Origin: Serpula lacrymans var. lacrymans S7.9
Taxonomy: Eukaryota; Basidiomycota; Agaricomycetes; Boletales; Serpulaceae
Assembly (NCBI RefSeq): GCF_000218685.1
Contig: NW_006763291.1
Coordinates: 891,789 to 955,788 of the forward strand
Length of the DNA stretch: 64,000 bases
Direction: 5' to 3'
Of the stretch, positions 1 through 11,995 are shown one piece after another. Numbering within the stretch: the first letter of the stretch is position 1; every line of letters starts with the position of its first letter. The notes beneath the pieces are model-generated. The model was not told the DNA's origin. It saw only the letters and a program-made list of their open reading frames with translations, and searched no databases. The position numbers and the translations under genes were made by a program.

Positions 1-176
1 ATTCAGGATTCTAAGTCTCAGGCGCACTCGCAAGTTGTATTACTACGACTACAGTTCCCTTTCATTCATTATTTACTATCATTCCAGGGGTCCAAACATT
101 GAAGGGCTTGTCGTTCACATAATTGCACAGTTTTGGTAGCAAACAATCAAAGTAGCAGAGTGAGTAGAGACCACTG

Positions 177-2432
177 TTACCACCTGCCATCTATCCACCT
201 AATCTCCATATATCTCAGCACCGCGTATACAACTATGGTGAGTACAAAACTCGTGTAAAGCCCTATATCGCCCGTGCCAGCCCTTGCGATGGGGCCTTCA
301 TACCATGCTTGCTTCATGCACGGTATAACGATGCCGATTCCACATAGAAATGAGACGACCGCGGCGATGCCCGTGGGTAGACGTGAGGGAATGTCCCATT
401 CAGACACGTTGTATGTGGAGAAAGAGCTACGACGGAATATGACATGCTCAGTGCAGACGATAGCAAAATATATGATCGTCCAATAGCCGATGATGCCTGA
501 GTACATGTGATCATGAAAAAGACTGGTAAGCACGAGAAGAGGAGTACCCACTGATGACATCAACAAAAGTTGTGTAAAATTTGTTTGCGCCAACAATTGC
601 AACGGGTATTAGACTAGAGCGTGGTAGTTGAGAAAATGGCCCATGATACGACGATAAGAATAGAGCTGCTCACATTGCTTCTGAAATGAAGACATACACC
701 CATTGAGGCAGGCGAGCAAACAAGGGAGAGACTGTCATGAAACTTGTCGCAAAAGTATACATCGTGATGGCGCAAGCAGTCGAGCTGAACAACGAGACGA
801 CGACGGTCATGAACGCCCCGAACCCGCCAGCTGGAGACAAGGTAGCGTATATAAGGCCTCCGACGTTATTTCCATTTCCAAATGCCTCTTGCCAGGCTGG
901 CACGAATGCTGCTCCTGCGGCAAAAGCAGCCCCAATGATGTGACCAGTCAGCTAAAATGTAATATAATGTAGTCAACCGACTGCCATTCACATAATATGA
1001 AATCTTACACTAGGGACTAGGAATCCGAGGTAGGAGTACATGAACAACCTGAACCTGGCAGTAGAATACGATAAGTGAGACTGATATGAGGGGAGGAAGA
1101 GCAGATGGGATAACCTACGCAGAAGCATCTGGGCTGTGGAAAACACCATAGTCGGCCGTCATCGTGCACCAACTTAAGATGCTAGATGCTATGGTTGATG
1201 CGAAGGAAATCACAGTCGCAGGGCTTGGTCGAGGTGCTTGATAAGATTGCACTTGGATTAGTGTCTTGCCGTTTAACCCTAACATCAAAATGAACGCGAT
1301 TACGCTTGGGATCCATGCAATGCTTTCGAATCTGAGGGATAGATTAACAATAGTGTCAGTTAAAGTTTATATGAGATGTCACTAACAGATGTAGAACTCG
1401 ATATCCAAAAAAGACAACCTACAATGTGACATTCAATTCGACAACTTTCTTGGTAAGGGATTGTACGCACCGCGAGTGAAATGATGCTAATAATCACAAT
1501 GCCGAGTGTATCATCCAGGCGAGACGACACACTGGCCAACGTCTGGCCGCCAATTATACAGTTTAGGATTAAAAACCCGATCATTGAGAATACGTTCAGC
1601 ACGCTTGGCAAGATTGCACCATAGTAACTGTTCATGATATCAGTTATGCAACTCGCATATATGTGATTTTATTAGTACGTGCCCCCAGGAGAAACGCGAA
1701 AGCACCATAGATCGCGTCCCTAGCTTCGGACCGAAGACTGCCCTGATCAAAGCTCGTTAAACATGCTATGTATGTTGGAGAAACTGTTGGCATACATATA
1801 TGCTGGAACAATGCAACAACTGGTAAGAAAGACCATTTAAGTGTGGGCGCAATGATGTGGGCTTTGGGGCTCACATGCAGTCGACAACGATAAGGATTAT
1901 GACGGAATCTACCAGTCCAAGGGAGAAAAAAGCGGGCCCTGACGAGCCTGTGCTGAATCTGTACATTCATCGTTACGAACTGCGATACAGACTTCTCCAA
2001 ATTAAAGTACGCACGCCAATATATTCATATTCGCGGAGAACCATACGAAAAACATCTGATACCATCTTCTATCAGTTCGTTCCTCCAGTGGAACTGGTGC
2101 GATTCTGACATAACATCAAGGATCATAATTCGCCCGAAAGTTTTTTTATATTAGCATTGCACTCACCCTTGCATTTCGACACCCCAGGTGGCTAGTTTGA
2201 GTATTACTAGCTGGAAAAAGCCACTAGGTTTTTGCGCTGGTACCTCCAAAAATTCCTTGCTAGCGTTCATCTCAACATCATCAGTCACTGAAGGTTCACG
2301 ACCTTTCAAATCACCCTCCCGGTCTCTCTCATCGTGATTTGATCGGCCATCGTTAGGTGGGCGTTGTGCTGCCTCAAAGCCAGCGACCGAATCCATATCG
2401 TCTACGTCGTGGAGCTCGTTATAATATTGCAA
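177..2432 (-). CDS. Purine-cytosine permease (NCS1 family, FCY2/TPN1-like)
   Basis: Predicted plasma-membrane nucleobase:cation symporter. It is read in about ten exons on the minus strand. The N-terminal exon ends KLATWGVEMQG, then come PVPLEERTDRRWYQMFFVWF, NILAFSTGSSGPAFFSLGL, FGPKLGTRSMVLSRFSWG, YYGAILPSVLNVFSMIGF, FFGYRVLHLFESIAWIPS, LSWCTMTADYGVFHSPDA, LIPVAIVGANKFYTTFVDV, and a last exon with ARAGTGDIGLYTSF. These match NCS1 fungal permeases in order. Two apparent frame breaks near 530 and 640 are resolved by ordinary short introns. One intron has a GC donor (gcacgt) at 1682. The join before FGPKLG (intron about 1743-1874) leaves roughly eight fewer residues than usual around the end of TM2, so that splice site is the least certain. 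The start is either Met at 2432 or the in-frame Met at 2396. Confidence 0.85.
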
Positions 2433-3399
2433 GGATAAGGTCGTATAAGATCAAAGTTCACGGAGCAAGGCCGCTGATAAGGGCAAACAAAACTCCAAAG
2501 ATAGCCCTCCGTCAGAGTTTTTATACCAGAACCGTTTCCTTGGAACAGGTCCAGGTCACTGAGGAAGAGGAAACTGCAAAGCTCGTTTAACACACTATGG
2601 AGCGCTACAACCCAAAAACTGTCGAAAACTCCGAGTCCAAAAGTGCACATGTTGACATTATTCGGTTACTGTTCCGATGCCGCTGGCCCCATATTCGGTT
2701 TGTAACAGGCGAGATCACGACAGCGAAACATTCAGTCCTCCAGCGGAAGCATTTTTGTTTGCCATTTGGTCGGATTGCCGCTTGAGTCGGGATTGCCAGA
2801 AAAATGCAGATAGCAATAGGAATATGGATTATAAATTGGCTGTAGCATAACCTTGATAGTAGAGATAGAGAGATAGCGTATCACCAGGAGAACAGCGGTG
2901 CTTTTACTACTATTCCAGCGTCTGATAAATGCTTGGTGGGACGAGAACATGATGCGGGGAGCAAAGGACGTCGGCGTGACCCGAGACAATTGAACACCGT
3001 GACCAATTTGGACCCTTTATCTTATGTTCCCTGTAATCGCCCCAACAGCACACCATTCTCGCGCTTATCTGGATACCATACTGCATGCATTGTCGAGACA
3101 TAGTGCATGATACAAATACTAGGGTAACAGTATAATGACTCTCAGATGACTGCAATCATATATCCAGTCGAAGCATTGTGTATCGAAGACACCTCCGGGT
3201 CTTTTCTCTTAGGTCGGGTATACATCTCCTACAGAATCTATTAAAGGAACCATGATAGCGTGTGGTGATTCAAGTCACATTACCACCGCCGAGGAATACG
3301 GTGGGTATACCGTGTGTTATATCATTCGCCTCGGTATGATAAATAGCTGGGGATCCCTATCCGTAGGTGTTATCATCTCTTTGGCGCCACGTCTTGAGC
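2433..3399. promoter_or_regulatory. Divergent intergenic region
   Basis: About 970 bases separate the permease (minus) from the first UNC-93-like gene (plus), so both promoters should lie here. The open frames on either strand lack conserved motifs and splice-consistent extensions, and no repeat or RNA gene was recognised. Confidence 0.4.
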
Positions 3400-5431
3400 A
3401 TGTCCACCACTATCAAGGAAGAGGATATCATCGGCACCGACAGTGATGGTTCTGGTTCTCAAAGAGTAGAGATCTTTGAGCGTCCCACTGGACTGAAAGG
3501 TTTCTACTATCATCCAAAGACGCAAGATGTCATGCTTGGATTTGTTTGTTTCTTGTGTCCTGGAATGTTCAATGCCCTCACTGGGTTAGGTGGTGGTGGC
3601 CAAATCAACCCCACGGCTTCGGCCAACGCCAACTCTGCCCTTTATTCGACATATGCGTTCTTTGGCTTTTTTGCTGGGTACGCCAACTGTTACAAACTTA
3701 CTTACTTTACACCGAGCACTCAAGGCCACTTTATAAAGCTCTATCTGCAACAAGGTTGGTATACAACGCACTCTCTTCTTAGGTACTCTTGGCTACGCAT
3801 TATATGTAGGGTCATATCTGTGAGCACTCCTTGGCTCGCGAAAGCACAGACAGTGATGGAACTTTGATTGGTCAGTGCAGTAAACATTCACCCTGGCGCA
3901 GGGAACTTTGTGGTTGCATCGGGTGCGATTTTGGGTGTCACCGCTGCTCTACTGTGGAGTGCTCAGGGTGCAATAATGATGGGCTACCCAACCGAATCAC
4001 AGAAAGGACAGTTTGTTGGGATCTTCTGGGCTATCTTTAACCTTGGCGCTGTCGTTGGTTCTGCTGTCTCACTTGGCCAAAATTTCAAGTCAACGGTTGG
4101 TAAAAAGTACTTGACGCAGACATACTAAATGCTAATGGTGTGCGTGCAGACCAATAGTGGTATGACATAAATCATTTTCCCCACTTATTTCATCTCATGC
4201 TGACGTCTTCATGTTGCTTTGCCAGTCGGGAATGGCACATACGTTGGTTTTCATGTGCAAACTTGATTATCCGTCCTAGGCTTACTCTGCCAACTTGTAG
4301 ATCGGATTTCTTATATTGACTATAATCGGAATGACAGTTCCCTTTTTGATGGTCAATCCAGACAAAATGATCCGCACAGACGGTACCAAGGTCACCACTG
4401 TTCGTCATCCCTCCTGGAAAACCGAAATATATGCTCTCTGGCTGGCAATCAAGACCGATCCCTTGATACTCCTTCTATTTCCAATGTTCTTTGCGAGCAA
4501 CTACTTCTATACATGGCGTGAGTGTTTTAGCTATTGCCAGCGTTATCACACAGCTATTGATTTTAACACTCTTGTAGAGTTCAATGACTACAACTCTGCA
4601 CTGTTCAATATCCGAACACGGGCGTTAAACAACTTCGTGTACTGGCTATCACAGATCTTTGGATCCATCGCTATTGGTTTACTTTTAGATCAAAAACAGT
4701 TCGGCAGGCGTGTTCGCGCTTTCATGGGTTGGACCGTGCTGCTCGTCATGGCTTTTGTCGTCCACATTTGGGCTTACTTCTATCAGAGGTATGCCAGCCC
4801 ATTCAAAAATCCTTTCTGACGTAGCAAAGTCTCATACCTCTTCCAAGGAACTATACACGCCAATCTATTCCAAACGATGCACAGAAAATGGACTTCAATG
4901 CTAGTGCATATCCCGCTCACGTCTGGCTCATGATATTTTACGGGCTATTTGACGCCATGTGGCAAACGACGATAAACTGGCTTATAGGAGCCATGTCTAA
5001 TGATCCTGCCAAACTTGCCATCTACTCTGGTTTCTGTGAGTTTTTATCATTGCCCCTAGTGATGGCAGTATCTGACCTGACAACGATAGACCACTCTATT
5101 CAGTCAGCCGGTGCAGCGGGCGTTTGGCGTGAAGATGGCGTGGCGTTGCCGTATGCTATCTCTCGTACCTGATCTAGCTGGATGTTGACACTTGCATTTC
5201 CCAGTTACATGAACATCTTCCTTTCAACGTGGTGCATCGTCGCCGCCGGTCTCATTTTTGCATTCCCCATGATTTACCTCCGAGTCAGGGACCACACGGA
5301 GCTGTCAGACGAGGCACTGTAAGCTTGGGAACCACATGGACTATGTCAGCGTTCTGGCTAACATTGTTTTGTCCCCCAGAGCTCAGATAGAGCCGCGAGC
5401 CGAGGAGAAAGGAAATGAGATAGGAGCTTAG
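3400..5431 (+). CDS. UNC-93-like (DUF895) MFS transporter, copy 1
   Basis: Multi-pass membrane protein of the UNC-93/DUF895 branch of the major facilitator superfamily; substrate unknown. My model has eleven exons: 3400-3677, 3739-3819, 3876-4095, 4150-4159, 4226-4242, 4301-4517, 4578-4788, 4848-5035, 5090-5150, 5205-5318 and 5380-5431. They sum to 1449 nt, or 482 residues. Landmarks are FERPTGLKGFYYHP, CPGMFNALTGLGGGGQ, GYPTESQKGQFVGIFWAIFN, DKMIRTDGTK, FFASNYFYTW, FNIRTRALNN and WLIGAMSNDPAKLA. MSTT was chosen as start because the paralogues begin at the same point. Two consecutive microexons of 10 and 17 nt are needed to keep frame. Without the last intron, translation would stop at 5322; the last exon is supported by equivalent exons in copies 2-4. 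This copy is inverted relative to, and the most divergent from, the other three. Confidence 0.88.
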
Positions 5432-6299
5432 GGTATATCATTCGAAGTTTCAGGGCTGTTCTATAGACGCCTGGTAGCTCCGCGTCCCACTCTCTTGGAT
5501 TTGATTTAATCTTTGCTCTTTTTCGCGCGTTCTCAGCGGCAGAACACTATTTGACTCATGGCCGCGCCAATACCATCCCTATCTCTGGCCACGGACCGTA
5601 TAAAGTGTTTTCTCGTTAGGATATGTAATGATATACCGTATGGCGTCGCCCAACCGAGCACATTCAGTGTCGTACTAGTATTCTATGAGGTGTAAGGAGG
5701 CCTCATGTTATCAATTTCACCTTATTTTCTGGCACGAGACCTAGTCTGACCCAGGCAGTACTGCCTTGTGATGACAGCCCTGGGAATCTTTTCAGTGAGC
5801 TGCAAGCTAAGAGAAGAGCAGAAGTTGATGGAGTCAGGAGATGCCGTTGCGGAGTGGCTGTGCTAACGCATTGGCCGCCATTGGTGTAGAGAAGGCTAGC
5901 TACTTATTTAGTTACTAACTCAGTTAACTCAGTACACGGTATAATCTCAATGAATCTCACTGGCCCTCATGCTCCAGCGCGATGCATCTCCGGAGCACGA
6001 ACCAGAACCGTGTTCGAGGATGATCGGGTCACGAACCTGATATGGGCCGCAGTTTTCCCCCACAGGAACACAGCTCAAACCATGAATGGTTATCTGCGTT
6101 TTGTAGATAAGCCAAAAATGCGGAAGTCTACGCTAAGTTTTGAACGTTAGGTTCAATACTTCAATGATTCGTCAACGCAATAGTTACAGGGGAAAGCTTT
6201 GACGACCGCAGATGGGGCCGAGCAGAAACGTGATGCAATATATATCGTACAAAGATGAAAGTCTGGGAGAATGTGAATTCGTGAAATGGCATAAACACA
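5432..6299. other. Intergenic region between convergent UNC-93 copies
   Basis: About 870 bases between the 3' ends of copy 1 (plus) and copy 2 (minus). No conserved coding frame, RNA gene or mobile element was seen. It should hold the two 3' untranslated regions and terminators. Confidence 0.4.
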
Positions 6300-8294
6300 T
6301 TAAGCTGGTTTGATGTCAAGAACTTCAGCCTTACGCTCACTGTATCGCCATAAGAATCATGACCGTTGACATACTGATAGGAGTAGGTGCTTACTATATC
6401 TGATCATCATCTTCAGAGCTATCTCTAACACGCATATAAACCATGGGCAGAGCAATCACGAGGCCTGCAGCGGTAAGAGCCCACGTAGAGGCGAAGATAT
6501 TCATGAATCTATAGCGTGAAAAAAGAGTTCAGGGGGTAACGTCACATAACAATATCAATGCAATACATACGGCAGCTTGATTGCATCTGCCCTCCAAATG
6601 CCCGCAGCTCCAGCGGATTGGATTGATTTGTCTGAAAAAAAAAGCATCATAGCACCCATGATCGAGAGACCACACGATTACTACAAAAACATACAAAAAC
6701 CAGTGAAGACTGCGAGCTTAGCAGGATCATTAGACATCGCTCCCATGAGCCAGTACGCCGTCGTTTGCCACATGGCATCAAGTAGACCGTAGAAAATCAT
6801 AAGCCAGCAGTACGCAGCGTAGCCTTTGTCACTTAAGTCCATAGTTGCTGTTGCTGTCGCACGAGTATAGCTCCTAAGTGAAAAAAAAATGGGTTGAGGG
6901 ATAATGAGACAAAGTAAAAGGAAGACAAACAAACTTTTGGTAATGGTACGCCCAACCATGAACACCGAACACCATAGCGAGGAGAATGGCCCAACCAGAG
7001 AAGGCGCGCACGCGACGGCGAAGTCGCGGTGTATCGAGCACAAAGCCAATAGCAATCGAACCAAAGATCTGAGACGACCAGTATACAAGATTATTAAGAG
7101 ATCTGGTGCGGATGTTGAACAAGGCAGCATTGTAGTCGTCAAACTCTGTTCATGATACGTTTAGGCCTAACTTGTAGAGATTATGAATATGCTTACGCCA
7201 AGTGTAGAAGTAGTTGCTGGCAAAGAACATAGGAAATAAGAGGAGAATCAATGGGTCCGTCCTAAGCGCGACATAAAGACTATAGAACTCATGCTTCCAC
7301 GTCGGATGTTGGACTCTAGCAACTTTGGTGCCATCGGTACGAATCATTTTGTTGGGATCCGCCATGAAGAAAGGTACGCATACTCCGATAAGGGTAAGTA
7401 CGAGAAATCCAATCTATGGGGAAGCTCAATAGATGCATTATACTAATAACGAGGAACTCACATATGTTCCATTCCCAACTATCACAAAGACGATATCGTA
7501 AGTCTTGTATATATAGGATAGAAAGATGATTTCTTACCACCTCCAGCCTGTCAAAACGTAAGTGAAAGAAGGCATGGCACCCTTGATATCAACACACCTC
7601 AGAATTAAAATTAGTCCCAAACGACACCGAGGCACCAACAACAGCACCCAAGTTGAAAATAGCCCAGAAGATACCGATAAACCTTCCCTTCTGAGCTTCA
7701 GTTGGATAAGCCAACATGAGAGAACCTTGGGCTGTCCACAAAAGGGATGCGCATATACCAAGAATAGCACCTGCCGTGGTAACGAAGTCACCTGCGCCGG
7801 GATGAATGTTGACGGCACTGATAGCAAAGATACATGAACATTATTTGTTTATCATGATAGAAGTCTTGTGAAAACTCACAGGAAAGAAGCAGTGTACAAG
7901 GAGTAACCCCACGTCCCTAGAACGAGAGTGAGACGAGAGCCTAGCATGTTGTTCACTGAACTACGGGTGCTTTTCATTGAGCTACTAGATCAAGTCATAC
8001 TGCATGAAAAGATACGCACCCCGTAAAGAAAGAGAAAAACGCAAAAGTTGAATACAAGGTGCAGTTTGCATTCGCAGCAGTTTTCGCATCGACTTGACCG
8101 CCTCCACCAAGTCCAGTGAGAGCGTTGAACATGCCCGGACACAAGAAACATACAAATCCGAGCATAACGACCTGAGTATATGGGTTGTAGTAAAAGCCCT
8201 TCAGGCCGGTAGGACGTTCAAAGACTTCGACCTGCTGGGAGGAAGACTCTTCGCTAGAGCCATAGGCTTTCTCGTCTGGAATAATATCCGTCAT
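6300..8294 (-). CDS. UNC-93-like (DUF895) MFS transporter, copy 2
   Basis: Paralogue of copy 1 with the same exon order. It starts MTDIIPDEKAYGSSEE. The first exon holds CPGMFNALTGLGGGGQVDAK, and later exons hold LGSRLTLVLGTWGYSLYTAS, AYPTEAQKGRFIGIFWAIFN, DPNKMIRTDGTK, FNIRTRSLNN, LDTPRLRRRVRAFSGW and WLMGAMSNDPAKLAVFTGF. Microexons are 7538-7547 (10 nt) and 7462-7478 (17 nt). The reading frame reaches a TAG at 6394-6396, but that stop overlaps a GT donor. Splicing intron 6340-6394 adds a short charged tail ending at a TAA at 6300-6302, as in the other copies. No internal disruption was found. Many exon stretches are identical to copy 3. Confidence 0.88.
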
Positions 8295-9245
8295 CGTGCG
8301 GGGGAAGAAGAGGATACATGGAATGGCATGCAAATGCAGCTAGTTATATACTAATATTGCTGAATCCCATGGTTCAATAGCATTGGTGTGTATAAGGCGG
8401 CCTTTAGTCCAAGTGAGAGTCGCTCTGGAAGCCATTGGCGTTCGTTTCCTTCACACCTAAGTTCAATTGTATCCCATGACCTCCGAGTCGATGTCTAATT
8501 GACCGATGTATATTTGAACGTATGCGAATACATGCATGGTTCTCTGTCAGGATTGGAGCGATAGCCTCGTAGTGTGAGTAGATTAGTACGTTAGCTATAG
8601 GCTCCATGACACTGAGAGTTCTTCGTGTTGATAGAAGGACAACAGTTTGCCTTTTCTGTTTCAAGGTAGAGTATGATCAGATCTATATCTAGAAGATAAC
8701 CAACTGTATTCTTACTTTTTTATTGTAGTAGAATGTCAGACCTATACATACAATGTTTATATTAGACTTATCTGCCAACGAGATGCTAATAAACCAACAC
8801 TTACCTCGTAGACGGATATGCTATATTGGGACTGTCCGGTCAACGCGGCTTCCTACATCCCCACACTTTTACACTCCTGCTAGTATTTCTCGTTAGTAAA
8901 AGCCTATAAACTGAAATGAGAAGTGATTGATGCCTCCTTCAAACTTGAAGGTTCGAGAAGTTCTGTCTCGGATCGTACAGAGATGGCAATTTTTGAAAAG
9001 CGCGATGAACTTGCTTTGCGCTTTCTTTGATCTCCGCTTGAAGTTGCATTTCGGTTTCCTCAGAGACGCTTATAATGGAAAGCGATGAAACTGCTAAATT
9101 AAATATGACCTGTTTAAGGTGCTTGTTAATATTCATTCTCATAGTTGACGTTGCAGAGGTCCGGACCAGACTAATACATCTAATGAGAAGCTCAGAGGAA
9201 ACAAAGAGTCAGAGAGCCGTGAAGTCGTAAAATGGCAAAAATGTA
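8295..9245. promoter_or_regulatory. Upstream region of copy 2, duplicated upstream of copy 3
   Basis: Promoter-side flank of copy 2 and 3' side of copy 3. Stretches around 8745-8830 and 8940-9130 are recognisably similar to 11465-11560 and 11640-11800 upstream of copy 3, including an open frame carrying a QAEIK segment in both. This shows the duplicated unit included upstream DNA. I do not regard the small frames as genes. Confidence 0.5.
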
Positions 9246-11232
9246 TCAAGTTGTAAGGATATCAAGGCTCTCAGCCTTTTTCTCACTATATCGTCACAAA
9301 AAGCATAAACATAGACATAGACATAGTGATGGGAGAGTGTAAACTTACTATGTCTGATCATCTTCTGAGCTATCTCTGACGCGCATGTAAACCATGGGCA
9401 GAGCGATCACGAGGCCTGCGGCGGTAAGAGCCCACGTAGAGGCGAAGATATTCATGAATCTATAGTGTGAACAAGCAATTCAGTGAATGAGTTGATAGAA
9501 CGAAATCGTTTCAATGCATACGGCAGGTTAATCGCATCTGCCCGCCAAACGCCGGCAGCTCCAGCGGACTGAATTGACTTGTCTGAAAAAGGAAAGGCGT
9601 CCATGAACAAGAAGACCATATTAGTACTACGAAAAACGTACAAAAACCAGTGAAAACTGCGAGCTTAGCAGGATCGTTCGACATTGCTCCCATGAGCCAG
9701 TACGCCGTCGTTTGCCACATGGCATCAAGTAGACTGTAGAAAATGATGAGCCAGCAGTGTGCAGCATAACCTTTGTCACTCAAGTCCATAGTTGCTGTCG
9801 CTGTTGCGCGAGTGTAACCTCTAGATAAAAGAATTGAGGATTGACGAACCACGATGGAAGGACGATATGCAAACTTTTGATAATAGTACGCCCAGCCGTG
9901 AACGGCGAACACCATAACGAAGAGGATGGCCCAACCAGAGAAGGCGCGCACGCGACGGCGAAGTCGCGGTGTATCGAGCACAAAGCCAATAGCAATCGAA
10001 CCAAGGATCTGAGACGACCAGTACACAAGATTATTTAGAGATCGAGTGCGGATGTTGAACAGAGCACCATTGTAGTCGTCAAATTCTGTTCACGATATGT
10101 TGAGTATTAACTCGCAAAAATCCTTAGAATACTTACGCCAGGTGTAGAAGTAGTTGCTGGCAAAGAACATAGGAAATAGGAGGAGAATCAATGGATCGGT
10201 CCTAAGCGCGACATAAAGACTATAGAACTCATGCTTCCACGTCGGATGTTGGACTTTAGCAACTTTGGTGCCATCGGTACGAATCATTTTGCTGGGATCG
10301 GCCATGAAAATTGGCATGCATACTCCAATAAGGCTAAGTACGAGGAATCCAATCTATGGGGAAGCTCGATAGATGCAATATACTAATAACGAGGAACTCA
10401 CGTATGTTCCATTCCCAACTATCACAAAGACGATATTGTAAGTCTTGACTATATAAGATAGAAAGATGACTTCTTACCACCTCCAGCCTGTTAAAGCGTG
10501 AGTGAAAGAAGACATCATCTTTGATAAATACATGCCTCGGAATGAAAATTAGTTCCGAATGATACTGAAGCACCGACAACAGCACCCAAGTTGAAAATAG
10601 CCCAGAAGATGCCGATAAACCTTCCCTTCTGAGCTTCAGTTGGATAAGCCAACATGAGAGAACCTTGGGCTGTCCACAAAAGGGATGCGCATATACCAAG
10701 AATAGCACCTGCCGTGGTAACGAAGTCGCCTGCGCCGGGATGAATGTTGACAGCACTGACAACAAGGATATGCGAACGTTATTTGTTTATCATGATAGAA
10801 CACCTGTGAAATCTCACAGGAAAGAAGCAATGTACAAGGAGTAACCCCACGTCCCTAGAACGAGAGTGAGACGAGAGCCTAACACGTTATTCACTGAACT
10901 ACGGGCGCTTTCCGTTGAGCTACTAGATCAAGTTATGCGGCATGAAAAGATACGCACCCCGTAAAGAAAGAGAAAAACGCCAAAGTCGAATACAAGGTGC
11001 AGTTTGCATTCGCAGCAGTTTTCGCATCGACTTGACCGCCTCCACCAAGTCCAGTGAGAGCATTGAACATGCCTGGACACAAGAAACATACGAATCCGAG
11101 CATGACGACCTGTGTATACGGGTTGTAATAAAAGCCTTTCAGACCAGTAGGGCGTTCAAAGATTTCAGCCTGCTGGGAAGAGGGCTCCTCACTAGAGCCA
11201 TGGGCCTTTTCGCCTGGAATGGTGTCCGTCAT
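9246..11232 (-). CDS. UNC-93-like (DUF895) MFS transporter, copy 3
   Basis: Nearest relative of copy 2. It starts MTDTIPGEKAHGSSEE and has the same exon layout and landmark motifs, with long exon stretches identical in DNA (for example around 10640-10730 against 7700-7790). Microexons are 10478-10487 (10 nt) and 10402-10418 (17 nt). The intron just before the 10-nt microexon has a GC donor (GAG then gcatgt, starting at 10535), where copy 2 has gtgtgt. No nearby GT keeps the frame, so a GC-AG intron is the best reading. The last intron removes a TAG at 9348-9350 and the final exon ends at 9246-9248. The gene appears intact. Confidence 0.87.
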
Positions 11233-11995
11233 CGTGCTGGGATAGAAAAGGATATATGGAATAGCGTTTAAATGCTGCTAGCTATATATTGTTGAATCCA
11301 TGTTGTTGCTAGCATTGGTGCATATAAGGCAGCTCTTGGTCCAAGTTCGATGCCTATAGACTTCATGAGATGGAGAATCTGTCGTGTTACAGTAATGGAA
11401 GGACAAGAGGTTTCTATTTCATTTCTGAAGTATGCTCAGAGCTGTATACATGTAGTTGAAAGGTCTATATTAAACAAGTTGTCAACGAGATGCTAGTAAA
11501 CCAGAAAACCAGCACTCACCTCGTAGATGAACACACTAAATGGGGAGTGTATTACGAGTCAGGACGGCTTCCCAGATCCTCAAGCTTTTATACTCCTGCT
11601 ATTTCCTCGTTAGATGAAGCTTACGACCTATAACTGAAACGGAGAAGTGATTAGGATTGGTATCTCCATGAAGAATTTTGGAAAGCGCGATGTGCTTGCT
11701 TTGGACTTTTGTTTTATCTCCGCTTGAAAACTGTTCTGACTTTCTCTGGACGGAAAGCGATGAAATTTCGAAACCGCATGTATCCGTCGACATTCATTAT
11801 CACCGGCACAAGCGTTGCAGAGAGGCCCAGTAACCACACTAATACTGTAATGGCTTTATTAACATGAAATTACAGGACAAAACCCGATGACTACAGATGC
11901 CCAACAAAAAGAGAATATTGCGATATTTCGTCCGATGAGAAGAAGCTCAGAGAAAACATTGAATCGTAAAGTAACGTACAAACATCGAAAAAGTA
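11233..11995. promoter_or_regulatory. Upstream region of copy 3 / downstream of copy 4
   Basis: About 760 bases matching the flank upstream of copy 2 in scattered blocks. It should contain the copy 3 promoter and copy 4 terminator. Small minus-strand frames at 11599-11837 are diverged relatives of the one at 8939-9142 and show no protein-like conservation. Confidence 0.4.

Larger units (their letters stand above)
6300..11880. repeat. Tandem segmental duplication (two units of about 2.7-2.9 kb)
   Basis: Unit A (about 6300-9170) and unit B (about 9246-11880) each hold one UNC-93-like gene plus its upstream flank, in the same orientation. Exons are near-identical. Introns and flanks are diverged but alignable by eye. 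The unit ends are approximate. Confidence 0.7.

Noticed and set aside
177..2432. Permease looked like a pseudogene with several frame breaks
   Set aside because: Each break coincides with a normal short intron, and joining them restores conserved NCS1 motifs. Only one join (before FGPKLG) remains uncertain.
8939..9142. 67-residue frame with a partial match at 11599-11837
   Set aside because: The match reflects the duplicated flank; the frames diverge by shifts and do not keep a common protein.
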